A stretch of 16,295 nt of DNA from Prevotella sp. UBA3208 (GCA_002363695.1 DEWO01000053.1:4167-20461); one strand, 5' to 3'; shown: positions 1 to 8,498, counted from the stretch's first letter. Notes: generated by a model from the sequence alone, not told the origin. Numbers and translations are program-made.

Positions 1-251
1 TCCAAGAAGATACCTTTCTCGAAGGTCCAGCGCGGAGGCTGCTTCACCGTGTTGACGTCCCACCGTTCCGTTACAATCTTATATTTGATGACGCCCGAAT
101 CGGAGATAAGCGTATTCACCCCGTAACTGATCATCATCGAGGCGGAATCACGGTCCCGAACGGCAGGCGCAGTGTGTTCCCTGTGCTCTTCACACGAACC
201 CAGGAACACCAGAGACAAGACGATAAGAATAACAGTTAATCGACCTTCCAT
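1..251 (-). CDS. lptC: LptC-like LPS-export lipoprotein, 3' end cut by the window
   Basis: Reading leftwards from an ATG at 251-249 gives an open frame of 83 codons that runs off the window edge. The product starts MEGRLTVILIVLSLV and has a lipobox LGSC with Cys20 as the predicted lipidated residue. The following region (YGVNTLISDSGVIKYKIVTE) matches the start of the LptC beta-jellyroll in Bacteroidota, where LptC is often a lipoprotein. In the family, LptC receives lipopolysaccharide from the LptB2FG transporter at the inner membrane and passes it along the periplasmic bridge. The start codon lies inside the end of the upstream outer-membrane protein gene (16-bp overlap), so the two are probably co-transcribed and possibly translationally coupled. 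The call rests on N-terminal similarity only, because most of the domain is outside the window. Confidence 0.78.
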   Translation of the reverse strand, partial: MEGRLTVILIVLSLVFLGSCEEHREHTAPAVRDRDSASMMISYGVNTLISDSGVIKYKIVTERWDVNTVKQPPRWTFEKGIFL

Positions 252-1576
252 TTAGCAAACCAACGCTCGTTGAATGTCAATCCGATATTGATACGGAAGC
301 AGTTCTCCGTTATCAGGTCCTTGGCAGAGGAGTGTACCCACTGTGCGCTGATATTCAGCGAGGTACGGTTGTTCCAAGTGTTTACAATGGGAATGCCGAA
401 ACCTGCGCTGACGCACAGTTCCTTGGGGCCGTCCAACATCACACCGTTACCTGTACTAATATTATAATAAGGTGTAGCATAGGAAGCACCCAGACGATAG
501 TGTACGCGTTTCAGGAACGAACGGGCAGACTGGTTGGGTATCCAGTCAGCACCCACAACCACCTTGTGGCGGTCTTTCAGGAGTCCGCTCATAGATATAT
601 ATTCTGCGGTGGAACTACTGGTTTGTCTCAATACCGGATAGTCCAACGAGCCCCACTTCTGCATCATATAGTCTGCACCTATGGTCAGGCTGTTCTTATG
701 GACCAATGTCAGACCTGCGCCAAAACTCATCGGCAGTTCGAAGGCATTACTCACACTCTTTTTGGTTGTGCTGGACACGCCGGTCTGCGAATCGGAGCTT
801 GTCATCTCAAGATTGGCATCTGCTCCCAATTTATGCCCAAGGCCAAAGGTAGCACCTACCGTCAGCAGATTGTCCTTGTTCAACTCCGTCGAATACTGAG
901 CACCGAAGTCAAGCTTCCAGCTGTTGATATTGGTAGAATAGGTTCTCAACAAAGATTTCTGATAGGCATCAGAGGCTGAATATCCTGCAGATTTCTCATA
1001 TTTACCCCAAAAATAAGAAACGTTGGCACCTATGGACAGGCCCTTAGCAATCTCCCATCCCAAGCCCAAGAAGGCCTGGCTAAAGCCGCCTGAGCCGTCA
1101 TAGTCCAACCAATAGGCATTCTTCGAAACACTGGCATAATGATCACCACCAGCATCGCCAATCCATCCTAACGACGTGTAACCATAACCGATGTTCGAGT
1201 AAGGAATCACGCCAAAGCTGGCACCAATCTTAGGCAACAGGCGGAAAGCAGCAACAGCATAGTCGAAGTCAGCGGTTTTGGCATTGACCCGCTTGCCACC
1301 TTCCTTAAAATTAGTAATCTGGCCAGACACACCTAAATCCAGAATCATCGTCAACGAATCAATAGAAGAATAGGATGCGGGATTCTGCACATTGACATAC
1401 TTGCCGTTCCTCACACCCATAGAAAGTCCAGCCATTCCGCGTCCGAAACTCTGAGACTGGTCAGCCAATACACCTAAGCCAAACTGGCTGTAAGGGGATA
1501 GCGTCTTGCTCACCTGTCCCATTGCAGATACGGTCAGAAAGCCCATCAGCAGGCTTCCAAATATACGTTTTTTCAT
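236..1576 (-). CDS. Outer-membrane beta-barrel protein (FadL/OmpP1-like family)
   Basis: The product is 446 residues from the chosen ATG at 1576. An in-frame start at 1642 exists but would put 22 residues across the likely promoter, and it precedes a good signal peptide (MKKRIFGSLLMGFLTVSAMG, cleaved near the AMG-Q site). The mature protein begins with SPYSQFGLGVL and an NPASYSSIDS segment, a layout common in Bacteroidota FadL/OmpP1-type barrels. After that come many alternating amphipathic strands rich in Gly, Tyr, Ser and Asn, ending in a strand-like FRINIGLTF. Such proteins sit in the outer membrane and may pass hydrophobic compounds, but the substrate cannot be read here. It is followed directly by lptC with a 16-bp overlap, which fits an outer-membrane assembly or export neighbourhood. 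Barrel assignment is firm; the FadL link is tentative. Confidence 0.75.
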   Translation of the reverse strand: MKKRIFGSLLMGFLTVSAMGQVSKTLSPYSQFGLGVLADQSQSFGRGMAGLSMGVRNGKYVNVQNPASYSSIDSLTMILDLGVSGQITNFKEGGKRVNAKTADFDYAVAAFRLLPKIGASFGVIPYSNIGYGYTSLGWIGDAGGDHYASVSKNAYWLDYDGSGGFSQAFLGLGWEIAKGLSIGANVSYFWGKYEKSAGYSASDAYQKSLLRTYSTNINSWKLDFGAQYSTELNKDNLLTVGATFGLGHKLGADANLEMTSSDSQTGVSSTTKKSVSNAFELPMSFGAGLTLVHKNSLTIGADYMMQKWGSLDYPVLRQTSSSTAEYISMSGLLKDRHKVVVGADWIPNQSARSFLKRVHYRLGASYATPYYNISTGNGVMLDGPKELCVSAGFGIPIVNTWNNRTSLNISAQWVHSSAKDLITENCFRINIGLTFNERWFAKWKVD

Positions 1577-1609
1577 CTGTCTTTGTTTAATCAATTGCAT
1601 TTCAGGTTG

Positions 1610-1617
1610 CAAAATTA
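1610..1617 (-). promoter_or_regulatory. Bacteroidota -7 promoter box for the outer-membrane protein/lptC genes
   Basis: On the minus strand this reads TAATTTTG, matching the Bacteroidota sigma-70 -7 consensus TAnnTTTG. It sits 34 bp upstream of the ATG at 1576, implying a short leader of roughly 25-30 nt. No clear TTG is seen at the -33 position; that region is a T-tract. It was recognised by motif and position only. Confidence 0.5.
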
Positions 1618-1662
1618 TTGAAAAAAAACGAAATAAACGCACGATAAGTGGAAAATATAGGT

Positions 1663-1670
1663 TAATTTTG
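1663..1670 (+). promoter_or_regulatory. Bacteroidota -7 promoter box immediately before the Lnb-type gene
   Basis: This reads TAATTTTG on the plus strand, the same octamer as the divergent box at 1610-1617. It ends only four bases before the GTG at 1675, so a start site a few bases downstream would give a leaderless or nearly leaderless mRNA. No good -33 TTG is visible, so it could be a chance match in AT-rich DNA. Confidence 0.38.
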
Positions 1671-1674
1671 CATC

Positions 1675-2880
1675 GTGAAACATTTAAAAACCGTTTTTAA
1701 TACGCTTTTCGGGCTTCTCCTGATGCTTTTTTCAGGAGCTTTAACACCCGTTTACGCACAAGAGTCTACCGTCGAGAACATTCTCCCTGACCCGATGGAC
1801 TCTGTCGAGATTTCTCTGCTCACCTGCCAGCCACACGACGAAATATACAGTCTCTATGGCCATACTGCCATCCGCTATCACGACACGCGGAAGGGTAAAG
1901 AGGTTGATGCGGCGTTTAACTACGGCGTGTTCGACTTCAAGAAGCCCTACTTCGTTCTCCGCTTCGTTTTCGGATTGACCGACTACGAGTTGGGAGCCTA
2001 CCCCTTTAACCTGTTCCTGAAGGAGTACCGCCATCTTGGCAGCATGGTTACCGAACAGGTGCTGAACCTGACCAGCGAAGAAAAGCTGTTACTGCATGAA
2101 GCACTCCGCCAAAACCTGCAACCGGAAAACAGCGTCTATCGCTACAACTACTTCTACAACAACTGTACGACCAAGGCCAGGGACATCATCGAGAAATGCA
2201 TTACCGGAAAAGTAGAATACGCTGAGCGTGAAGGATTTACACCTACATACCGAGACATGGTTCACGAGATGACGCGCAACCATCCTTGGGCCCGTTTCGG
2301 CAATGATTTGTTGCTGGGCATCAAGGCAGACCAGTCCACTACGTTGCGCCAGCAGGAGTTCTTGCCATACAACCTGATGTACGACTTCGACCACGCACAA
2401 ATATATGAGAACGGTCAATATCGTCCCTTGGTCAAGGAGCACCGCACTGCCGTTCCTGGTGGTGTGCAAATCACTAAGCAGGGGTTTCCATTGTCACCTT
2501 TAGCCTGTGCCATTCTACTGACTATCACAGGACTGATTCTCTCTGTCCTCCAGTGGCGGTCTAAGCGAAGTTTTCTCTTTTGGGACCTCCTGCTCATGCT
2601 CGCAGTAGGCACTATTGGCATCATGCTAACCCTGATGCTATTCTCGCAGCATCCCACGGTGAGTCTGAACCTGCAGATTCTACTATTCAATCCACTGCCC
2701 TGGTTCTTCCTCTGGCCTGTTATCAAGGGACGCCACAGCCACTATTGGACCATCACCTGCGCACTGATTCTGCTGTTCTTTATCGGCTCCCTGTTCCAGC
2801 AATACGCAGAAGGGCTTTGGAGTTTGGCACTATGTTTGCTCATGCAATGTTGTATTCACATTAAAAAAATCTCCAGATGA
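1675..2880 (+). CDS. lnb: Lnb-type lipoprotein N-acyltransferase candidate (DUF4105 domain plus membrane domain)
   Basis: The protein has 401 residues from a GTG start, chosen because it gives a full signal sequence (residues 1-29, ending VYAQ); the next ATG, at codon 17, falls inside that hydrophobic core. Residues about 45-260 form the DUF4105 (Lnb N-terminal) periplasmic domain, with a YGHT motif (His63) and an NNCTT motif (Cys164). These are the likely thiol catalytic pair of this papain-like fold. Residues about 273-394 hold four to five hydrophobic membrane segments and an FNPLPW motif. In Bacteroides this family has been shown to N-acylate lipoproteins, replacing Lnt. Its stop overlaps the start of the next gene by ATGA, so the pair is probably translationally coupled. 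The enzyme role for this copy is inferred from domain layout; paralogues of unknown role are possible. Confidence 0.75.
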   Translation: MKHLKTVFNTLFGLLLMLFSGALTPVYAQESTVENILPDPMDSVEISLLTCQPHDEIYSLYGHTAIRYHDTRKGKEVDAAFNYGVFDFKKPYFVLRFVFGLTDYELGAYPFNLFLKEYRHLGSMVTEQVLNLTSEEKLLLHEALRQNLQPENSVYRYNYFYNNCTTKARDIIEKCITGKVEYAEREGFTPTYRDMVHEMTRNHPWARFGNDLLLGIKADQSTTLRQQEFLPYNLMYDFDHAQIYENGQYRPLVKEHRTAVPGGVQITKQGFPLSPLACAILLTITGLILSVLQWRSKRSFLFWDLLLMLAVGTIGIMLTLMLFSQHPTVSLNLQILLFNPLPWFFLWPVIKGRHSHYWTITCALILLFFIGSLFQQYAEGLWSLALCLLMQCCIHIKKISR

Positions 2881-4250
2881 GAAACCGCTACCTATACATC
2901 ACCCTCCTGTCGCTTCTGGGCTTCAGTGCCGAAGCAACAGCCCAGGCGCTTGCAAAAGCCCCCCAGCTGGTGGTGAGCATCGCTGTCGACCAACTGCGCA
3001 CTGACTATCTGGAGACCTATGCCCCACTCTATTCACAAGGCGGTTTCAGGCAATTGCTGTCCAAAGGCTTGGTCTACCCCAATGCCAGCTACAGCTTCAG
3101 CCCTGTCGACCAGGCTTCAGCCTGCGCATCCCTTCTGACAGGCAGCACGCCTTACTATAATGGAGTCACCGGCAAGGAATGGCTCGACCGCAAGACGCTG
3201 CGTCCCCAGAATATTGTTGACGACAAGGAGAAAGGCCTGTCGCCGGCCCAACTGCTGGCATCAACCTTGGGCGACGAGATGAAAATAGCCTTCAACGGAT
3301 ACAGCAAGATATTTTCGTTTGCCACTACTGCCGAGAGTGCCATTTTGTCAGCCGGCCATGTGGCTGACGGAGTCGTCTGGTGCGCACAGGGCGCATGGAG
3401 GACTACACCCTACTATCCCTCTGGCGACCAGTGGCTTAGCCAATACACGCGTACTTACGCTCCGGCGGAGGATGCCAACAGGAACATCACTTCTTTGGTT
3501 TTAAGATGTATCGAGCAGTCAGGAATCGGCCAAGATGACTACACTGACCTGCTCTGCGTGAACTATACGCTCCAGCCGGACATTGTCGGCTACCAACTGT
3601 TAGACCACAACATTGCCGACCTCATCAAGTGCATCCAGCGCAAGTTGCCTAACGAGCGCGTCCTGTTTGTTCTTACCGGCACAGGTACGACGACTGAGGA
3701 GCGCGAGGAAGAGAACGAGCGTTTCCGTATTCCTACGGGCAAGTTCTACATCAACCGGGCTGCCAGTCTGCTCAATATGTATCTGGGTGCCGTCTACGGT
3801 TCTGCCCAATACGTAGAGGCCTGTCACAAGAACCAGCTATACCTGAATCGCAAATTCATTGAGAAGAAGAACCTCAACCTGGGCAATGTGCTCCGACAGG
3901 CACAGGAGTTCGTCCTGCAGATGTCAGGTGTGCGAAATGTCTATACCAGCACCCAGCTGCTGACCAGCGACAGCCAACTGCTGGAACGTGTGCGCAACGG
4001 CTTTAACATCGACAAGTGCGGCGACCTGCTCATCGACATTGCACCCGGCTGGCAACTTGTCAACGAGGAGACACATGCCAGCAGCACATCGCGTGCCAGC
4101 TACATCCCCTTCCCTATCATATTCTTCGGGGCAAACATTGAAGCCCAGCGCATTGTCACCCCTGTCACAGTAGACCGTATTGCGCCTACTGTAGCACGCG
4201 CTATCCGCATCCGGGCACCCAATGCCTGCTCTGCAGAACCGCTTTTTTAA
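2877..4250 (+). CDS. Alkaline-phosphatase-superfamily protein with a degenerate active site
   Basis: The protein has 457 residues, with a signal peptide (MRNRYLYITLLSLLGFSAEA, then TAQA) and a periplasmic fold of the PafA/type I phosphodiesterase kind. Family landmarks are visible: the VDQLRTDYL strand (Asp38), SLLTGSTPYYNGVTG (residues 85-99), DIVGY (235-239) and a late PFPIIFFG strand (411-418). The catalytic positions look wrong. The usual T-x-P-G-H nucleophile segment is replaced by QASAC (79-83), the D-H-G metal motif by LTGTGT (266-271), the GH after DxV by GY (Tyr239), and the K-x-R phosphate-binding pair by a TAE-like stretch near 151-153. Only Asp38, Asp235 and His400 look like retained ligands. 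I infer loss of phosphatase activity with the fold kept. It overlaps the Lnb-type gene by 4 bp, which suggests a joint envelope role. Motif alignment is from memory of the family, not a computed alignment. Confidence 0.72.
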   Translation: MRNRYLYITLLSLLGFSAEATAQALAKAPQLVVSIAVDQLRTDYLETYAPLYSQGGFRQLLSKGLVYPNASYSFSPVDQASACASLLTGSTPYYNGVTGKEWLDRKTLRPQNIVDDKEKGLSPAQLLASTLGDEMKIAFNGYSKIFSFATTAESAILSAGHVADGVVWCAQGAWRTTPYYPSGDQWLSQYTRTYAPAEDANRNITSLVLRCIEQSGIGQDDYTDLLCVNYTLQPDIVGYQLLDHNIADLIKCIQRKLPNERVLFVLTGTGTTTEEREEENERFRIPTGKFYINRAASLLNMYLGAVYGSAQYVEACHKNQLYLNRKFIEKKNLNLGNVLRQAQEFVLQMSGVRNVYTSTQLLTSDSQLLERVRNGFNIDKCGDLLIDIAPGWQLVNEETHASSTSRASYIPFPIIFFGANIEAQRIVTPVTVDRIAPTVARAIRIRAPNACSAEPLF

Positions 4251-4252
4251 AG

Positions 4253-4284
4253 GTAAAAGCGTAAAAAGGTAAAAAAGTAAAGGG
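4253..4284 (+). repeat. Degenerate 8-bp tandem repeat, four units
   Basis: GTAAA recurs at 4253, 4261, 4269 and 4277, exactly 8 bp apart. The full units differ only at their last three bases (consensus GTAAAAAG). The array begins two bases after the stop codon of the phosphatase-like gene. Units three and four also form the left arm of the hairpin at 4271-4300. Similar octamer arrays lie at 7727 and 11065. Confidence 0.75.
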
Positions 4285-4300
4285 TATTCTTCACTTTTTT
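4271..4300 (+). terminator. A-rich hairpin, putative terminator before secA
   Basis: A 12-base left arm (4271-4282, AAAAAAGTAAAG) pairs with 4289-4300 (CTTCACTTTTTT) across a 6-base loop, with a single A-C mismatch. The right arm ends in six T, so the transcript could end in a U-run. The stem is AT-rich and hence weak. It lies between the Lnb/phosphatase-like pair and the secA promoter and could separate the two transcripts. Because of the A-run and T-run ends it may act in either direction. Confidence 0.5.
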
Positions 4301-4303
4301 TCG

Positions 4304-4311
4304 TACCTTTG
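4304..4311 (+). promoter_or_regulatory. secA promoter -7 box
   Basis: TACCTTTG is a perfect match to the Bacteroidota TAnnTTTG -7 consensus. It lies 43 bases upstream of the secA ATG, giving a leader of about 36-40 nt. The -33 region is occupied by the preceding hairpin and its T-run. The leader itself (ATATTAATAAGG, then an A-rich stretch) is AT-rich without a strong Shine-Dalgarno, as is usual in this phylum. Confidence 0.65.
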
Positions 4312-4354
4312 CACCCCGAATTATATTAATAAGGTAAACAATAAAAATTTAGAT

Positions 4355-7300
4355 ATGAATTTCAACAAGATTTTACGTTCATTGTTCGGCGACAAATCGT
4401 CGCGCGACATGAAACTCATCCAGCCGCTCGTCGAGAAGGTGAAAGCAGCCTATCCGGCCATCCAGCAACTGGATAACGACCAGCTACGTCAGCGCACCAA
4501 GGACATTCAGCGCCAGATTCAGGACTCGGCCAACCAGCAGAAAGAAGAAATCGAAAAGCTCAAGGCCACCATCGAGGAAACGCCTATTGACGAGCGTGCC
4601 GACATCTTCGCCCAGATAGACAAGTTGGAGAAGGAGATTCTCGACATCTACGAGAAAGCCCTCGACGAGGCTATGCCAGAGGTTTTCGCCATTGTCAAGG
4701 AGACAGCCCGCCGCTTTGCCGAGAACGAGGAGACCATTGTGACTGCCACAGACTTTGACCGCGAACTGGCTGCCGATCCCCGTAAGGACTTCATCACCAT
4801 TGACGGTGACAAGGCCATCTATCATAACCACTGGACGGCAGGTGGCAATGACCTGAAATGGGAAATGGTACACTACGACGTTCAGTTGTTCGGCGGCACG
4901 GTGCTCCATCAGGGTAAGATTGCCGAGATGGCCACCGGTGAGGGTAAGACGCTCGTCGCTACCCTGCCCGTGTTCCTCAACGCCCTGACGGGCAACGGCG
5001 TTCACGTGGTGACCGTCAACGACTATCTGGCCAAGCGTGACTCTGAGTGGATGGGACCGCTCTATATGTTCCACGGACTCTCCGTAGACTGCATTGACAA
5101 GCACCAGCCCAACTCATCCGAGCGCCGCCGCGCCTATCAGGCCGACATCACGTTCGGTACCAACAACGAGTTCGGTTTCGACTACCTGCGCGACAATATG
5201 GCCATCTCGCCTGCCGACCTCGTGCAGCGCGCCCACAACTACGCCATCGTCGACGAGGTTGACTCCGTGCTGATTGACGATGCCCGTACGCCACTCATCA
5301 TCTCAGGTCCTGTGCCCAAGGGCGACGACCAGATGTTTGAAGAGTACCAGCCGCTGGTCGAAAAGCTGGTAGGTGTCCAGAAGCAACTGGCAACCCAATA
5401 TCTGGCTGAAGCCAAGCAGAAGATAGCCGAGGGCCAGGCCAAGAACGACAAGAAACTGCTGGACGAAGGTTTCCTGGCACTCTATCGTTCGCACAAGTCC
5501 ATGCCCAAGAACAAGCCCCTCATCAAGTTCCTCTCTGAAGAAGGTATCAAGAGCGGAATGCTCAAGACGGAGGAAATCTACATGGAGAACAACAACCGCC
5601 GTATGCCCGAAGTGGTTGAGCCCCTTTACTTTGTGGTCGATGAGAAGCTCAACTCGTGCGACCTTACTGACAAGGGTACGGCGTGGCTGGCCAATCAGGT
5701 CAATGATAAGGACCTGTTCGTGCTGCCCGACATCACGAGCCAGTTGTCAGCCCTCGAAGGTGACACCACGCTCAGCGACGAAGAGCGCGTCAACAAGAAG
5801 GACGAGATGCTGCAGCACTATGCTGTGCAGTCAGAGCGTGTTCACACCCTGCAGCAACTGCTCAAGGCCTACTGTATGTTCAACAAGGACGACGAGTACG
5901 TGGTCATTGACGGTGAGGTCAAGATTGTCGACGAGCAGACTGGACGTATCATGGAGGGCCGCCGCTGGTCAGACGGACTGCATCAGGCTGTCGAGGCCAA
6001 AGAGCACGTGAAAGTCGAGGCTGCCACCCAGACCTTTGCCACCATTACCCTGCAGAACTACTTCCGTATGTACCACAAGCTGGCCGGTATGACCGGTACC
6101 GCTTCTACGGAGGCTGGTGAGTTCTGGGACATCTATAAGTTGGATGTGGTGGAGATTCCCACCAACAAGCCCGTCATCCGCGACGATATGGACGACCGCA
6201 TCTACAAGACTGCCCGCGAGAAGTACAAGGCCGTCATTGAAGAAGTGGTCCGCCTGCGCAATGCCGGACGTCCTATCCTGATTGGTACCACATCGGTGGA
6301 AATCTCTGAGTTGCTGAGCCGTATGCTCGACATGTATGTCAATCCTGAAACTGGCAAGCGCGAGGGTATCCCCCATCAGGTGCTGAATGCCAAGCTGCAC
6401 CAGAAGGAGGCTGACATTGTGGCCCTGGCTGGTCAGTCGACCAACGGCAAGGGTGCCGTCACCATCGCTACCAACATGGCCGGTCGTGGTACGGATATCA
6501 AGCTGTCGCCAGAAGTAAAGGCCGCTGGCGGTCTGGCCATCATCGGCACTGAGCGTCATGAGTCACGTCGCGTCGACCGCCAGTTACGTGGTCGTGCCGG
6601 ACGTCAGGGTGACCCGGGTTCGTCACTGTTCTTCATCTCACTGGAGGACAAGCTCATGCGTCTGTTCGGTTCTGAGCGCATTGCCTCTGTCATGGATAAG
6701 TTGGGCTTCAAGGAAGGCGAAATGCTGGAGAGCCCCATGATCAGCAAACAGGTAGAGCGTGCCCAGAAGAAGGTTGAGGAGAACAACTTCGGTATCCGTA
6801 AACGCCTGCTGGAGTACGACGACGTGATGAACAAGCAGCGTACTGTGGTCTACTCGAAGCGTCGTCACGCCTTGATGGGCGAGCGCATCGGCATGGACAT
6901 CTCGAATACCATCTGGGACCGTGTGGTCAACATCATCGAGACGAACGACTACGAGGGCTGCAAGGAACAGTTCATCAAGGTGTTCGCGATGGAGTGTCCC
7001 TTCACGAACGATGAGTTTATCAATAAGAATCACGAAGAACTGTGCGAGGAGGTGTTCCAAGTTGCTATGGGTAGCTTCAAGCGCCACATGGAGCACGTTC
7101 AGGAAGTCGCCATGCCTGTCATCAAGCAAGTCTACGAAACTCAGGGACAGATGTACGAGCGCATTGTAGTGCCTCTGACTGACGGTCGCAAGATGTATAA
7201 CATTCCCTGTAACCTCAAGGAAGCCTACGACACTGAGTGTAAGTCGGTGGTCAAGGAGTTCGAGAAGCAGATTCTGCTCCACATCATTGACGAGGCCTGG

Positions 7301-7720
7301 AAGGAGAACCTGCGTGAGCTCGACGAGCTAAAGCACTCTGTGCAGAATGCATCGTACGAGCAGAAAGACCCGCTGTTAATCTTCAAGCTCGAGAGTGTCA
7401 AGCTGTTCGACAATATGGTCAACACCATGAACAATCGTTCCGTCTCTATCCTGATGCGTGCCCAGATTCCTGTTATGCAGGAGGTGCAGGAAGCGGCTCC
7501 CGAGGAGCATACCCAGCGCCAGCAGTACACCGAGTCGAAGCAGTCGCTGACACAAGAGCAGATGACCGACCCCAACCAGGCTGCCGCTGCTGCTCAGGAC
7601 ACCCGAGCCCAGCAGCCTCGCACGCCCATCATCAAGGACAAACTGCCCGGACGTAACGACCCATGTCCCTGCGGATCAGGCAAGAAGTTCAAGCAGTGTC
7701 ACGGAAAGGGACTGGTGTAA
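4355..7720 (+). CDS. secA: Preprotein translocase ATPase SecA
   Basis: SecA is the ATPase motor that pushes unfolded secretory proteins through SecYEG. The protein has 1,121 residues, longer than the roughly 900 of E. coli. Walker A is MATGEGKT at 192-199 and Walker B is the DEVD at 300-303, followed by [12 protein letters not shown]. Further landmarks are [13 protein letters not shown] (269-281), [15 protein letters not shown] and the [14 protein letters not shown] helicase motif. Walker A lies about 90 residues later than in E. coli because of a charged helical insertion near residues 55-150; a second insertion lies in the preprotein-binding region near 335-440. Both agree with Bacteroidota SecA. 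The C-terminus carries the zinc motif [13 protein letters not shown] (Cys1104, Cys1106, Cys1115, His1116), which in the family contacts SecB and the ribosome, preceded by a low-complexity Gln/Ala linker. The gene has its own promoter and the stop is followed by an octamer repeat. Confidence 0.99.
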   Translation: MNFNKILRSLFGDKSSRDMKLIQPLVEKVKAAYPAIQQLDNDQLRQRTKDIQRQIQDSANQQKEEIEKLKATIEETPIDERADIFAQIDKLEKEILDIYEKALDEAMPEVFAIVKETARRFAENEETIVTATDFDRELAADPRKDFITIDGDKAIYHNHWTAGGNDLKWEMVHYDVQLFGGTVLHQGKIAEMATGEGKTLVATLPVFLNALTGNGVHVVTVNDYLAKRDSEWMGPLYMFHGLSVDCIDKHQPNSSERRRAYQADITFGTNNEFGFDYLRDNMAISPADLVQRAHNYAIVDEVDSVLIDDARTPLIISGPVPKGDDQMFEEYQPLVEKLVGVQKQLATQYLAEAKQKIAEGQAKNDKKLLDEGFLALYRSHKSMPKNKPLIKFLSEEGIKSGMLKTEEIYMENNNRRMPEVVEPLYFVVDEKLNSCDLTDKGTAWLANQVNDKDLFVLPDITSQLSALEGDTTLSDEERVNKKDEMLQHYAVQSERVHTLQQLLKAYCMFNKDDEYVVIDGEVKIVDEQTGRIMEGRRWSDGLHQAVEAKEHVKVEAATQTFATITLQNYFRMYHKLAGMTGTASTEAGEFWDIYKLDVVEIPTNKPVIRDDMDDRIYKTAREKYKAVIEEVVRLRNAGRPILIGTTSVEISELLSRMLDMYVNPETGKREGIPHQVLNAKLHQKEADIVALAGQSTNGKGAVTIATNMAGRGTDIKLSPEVKAAGGLAIIGTERHESRRVDRQLRGRAGRQGDPGSSLFFISLEDKLMRLFGSERIASVMDKLGFKEGEMLESPMISKQVERAQKKVEENNFGIRKRLLEYDDVMNKQRTVVYSKRRHALMGERIGMDISNTIWDRVVNIIETNDYEGCKEQFIKVFAMECPFTNDEFINKNHEELCEEVFQVAMGSFKRHMEHVQEVAMPVIKQVYETQGQMYERIVVPLTDGRKMYNIPCNLKEAYDTECKSVVKEFEKQILLHIIDEAWKENLRELDELKHSVQNASYEQKDPLLIFKLESVKLFDNMVNTMNNRSVSILMRAQIPVMQEVQEAAPEEHTQRQQYTESKQSLTQEQMTDPNQAAAAAQDTRAQQPRTPIIKDKLPGRNDPCPCGSGKKFKQCHGKGLV

Positions 7721-7726
7721 GACCAA

Positions 7727-7760
7727 TCTAAAAGTCGAAACATCGAAATCTCGAAAAAAA
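7727..7760 (+). repeat. Degenerate 8-bp tandem repeat between secA and the ABC ATPase gene
   Basis: TCGAAA occurs at 7735, 7743 and 7751, exactly 8 bp apart, and a weaker unit TCTAAAAG sits in the same register at 7727. The array starts six bases after the secA stop and ends six bases before the next ATG, so it fills almost the entire 46-bp gap. No hairpin or promoter box is visible in the gap, so read-through from secA is likely. Confidence 0.75.
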
Positions 7761-7766
7761 TCGTTT

Positions 7767-8498
7767 ATGATTAACATTCAGAACCTCCAAAAACAATTCG
7801 GCGAGACTCGTGCCTGCGACATCCCAGCGTTTACGGTCAACGACGGTGACATTCTGGGACTTGTGGGCAACAATGGAGCCGGCAAGACGACGCTCTTCCG
7901 ACTCCTTCTCGACCTGCTCAAACCCGACCAGGGTTCGGTTGTCTACCGTTTCCCCAATACTGCTGAGGGAACGGCCGAGGCTATCAATCCCGCTGAGTCT
8001 GAGAACTGGAAGCAGCACGTCGGCGCCTATGTTGACGAAGGCTTTCTCATCGACTTCCTCACCCCTGAGGAATATTTCTCTTTTCTCGGCAAGATTTCCG
8101 GCATCAAGCAGGCTGAGGTTGACCAGCGGCTTGCCCTGTTCGAGCGTTTTGCCAACGGCGAGGTCTTCGGACAGAAGAAACTCATCCGCAACCTCTCGGC
8201 TGGTAACAAGATGAAGGTAGGCATCATCTCGGCCCTCTTCCGCCAGCCCGACATGGTCATTCTCGACGAGCCCTTCAACTTCCTCGACCCCACCAGTCAG
8301 GTATTGCTCAAACATCTGCTTACCGACTATGCCCAGCAGACAGGCTCCACCATTCTCATCTCGAGCCACAACCTGCAGCATACCATTGACATTTCTACGC
8401 GCATTGCGCTCCTGGAGCACGGACAGATTATCCGCGACCTGCCCAATGCCGAGGGGAGCGCGGCCCAGGAGTTACAGGAATACTTCAATGCAGAATAG
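7767..8498 (+). CDS. ABC transporter ATP-binding protein, no partner permease in view
   Basis: The protein has 243 residues and is a complete single nucleotide-binding domain. Walker A is GNNGAGKT (34-41), the signature is LSAGN (143-147, a variant of LSGGQ), Walker B is MVILDEP (163-169) and the H-loop His is 201 in ISSHNLQ. The Q-loop region (HVGAYVDEGF) carries Asp/Glu rather than Gln. The order FNFLDPTSQ after Walker B and the short length are typical of ATPases of the CcmA/NatA-like export class, which normally work with a separate membrane subunit. None lies next to it: secA is upstream and the downstream gene is convergent. It may pair with a distant permease or have a regulatory role. 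Substrate is unknown. Confidence 0.9.
   Translation: MINIQNLQKQFGETRACDIPAFTVNDGDILGLVGNNGAGKTTLFRLLLDLLKPDQGSVVYRFPNTAEGTAEAINPAESENWKQHVGAYVDEGFLIDFLTPEEYFSFLGKISGIKQAEVDQRLALFERFANGEVFGQKKLIRNLSAGNKMKVGIISALFRQPDMVILDEPFNFLDPTSQVLLKHLLTDYAQQTGSTILISSHNLQHTIDISTRIALLEHGQIIRDLPNAEGSAAQELQEYFNAE

Noticed and set aside
332..979. Plus-strand open frame of 215 codons opposite the outer-membrane protein gene
   Set aside because: The minus-strand frame has a signal peptide, barrel-like pattern and promoter; this frame has none of these.
1577..1642. N-terminal extension of the outer-membrane protein to an ATG at 1642
   Set aside because: It precedes a complete signal peptide starting at 1576 and overlaps the likely promoter box at 1610-1617.
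4484..5104. Antisense open frames within secA, the longest about 200 codons
   Set aside because: They lie opposite conserved SecA motifs and show composition typical of antisense reading of biased codons.
7728..8420. Open frame of 230 codons antisense to the ABC ATPase gene
   Set aside because: The opposite strand encodes a complete ATPase with all motifs; the antisense product shows no recognisable domain and is explained by codon bias.
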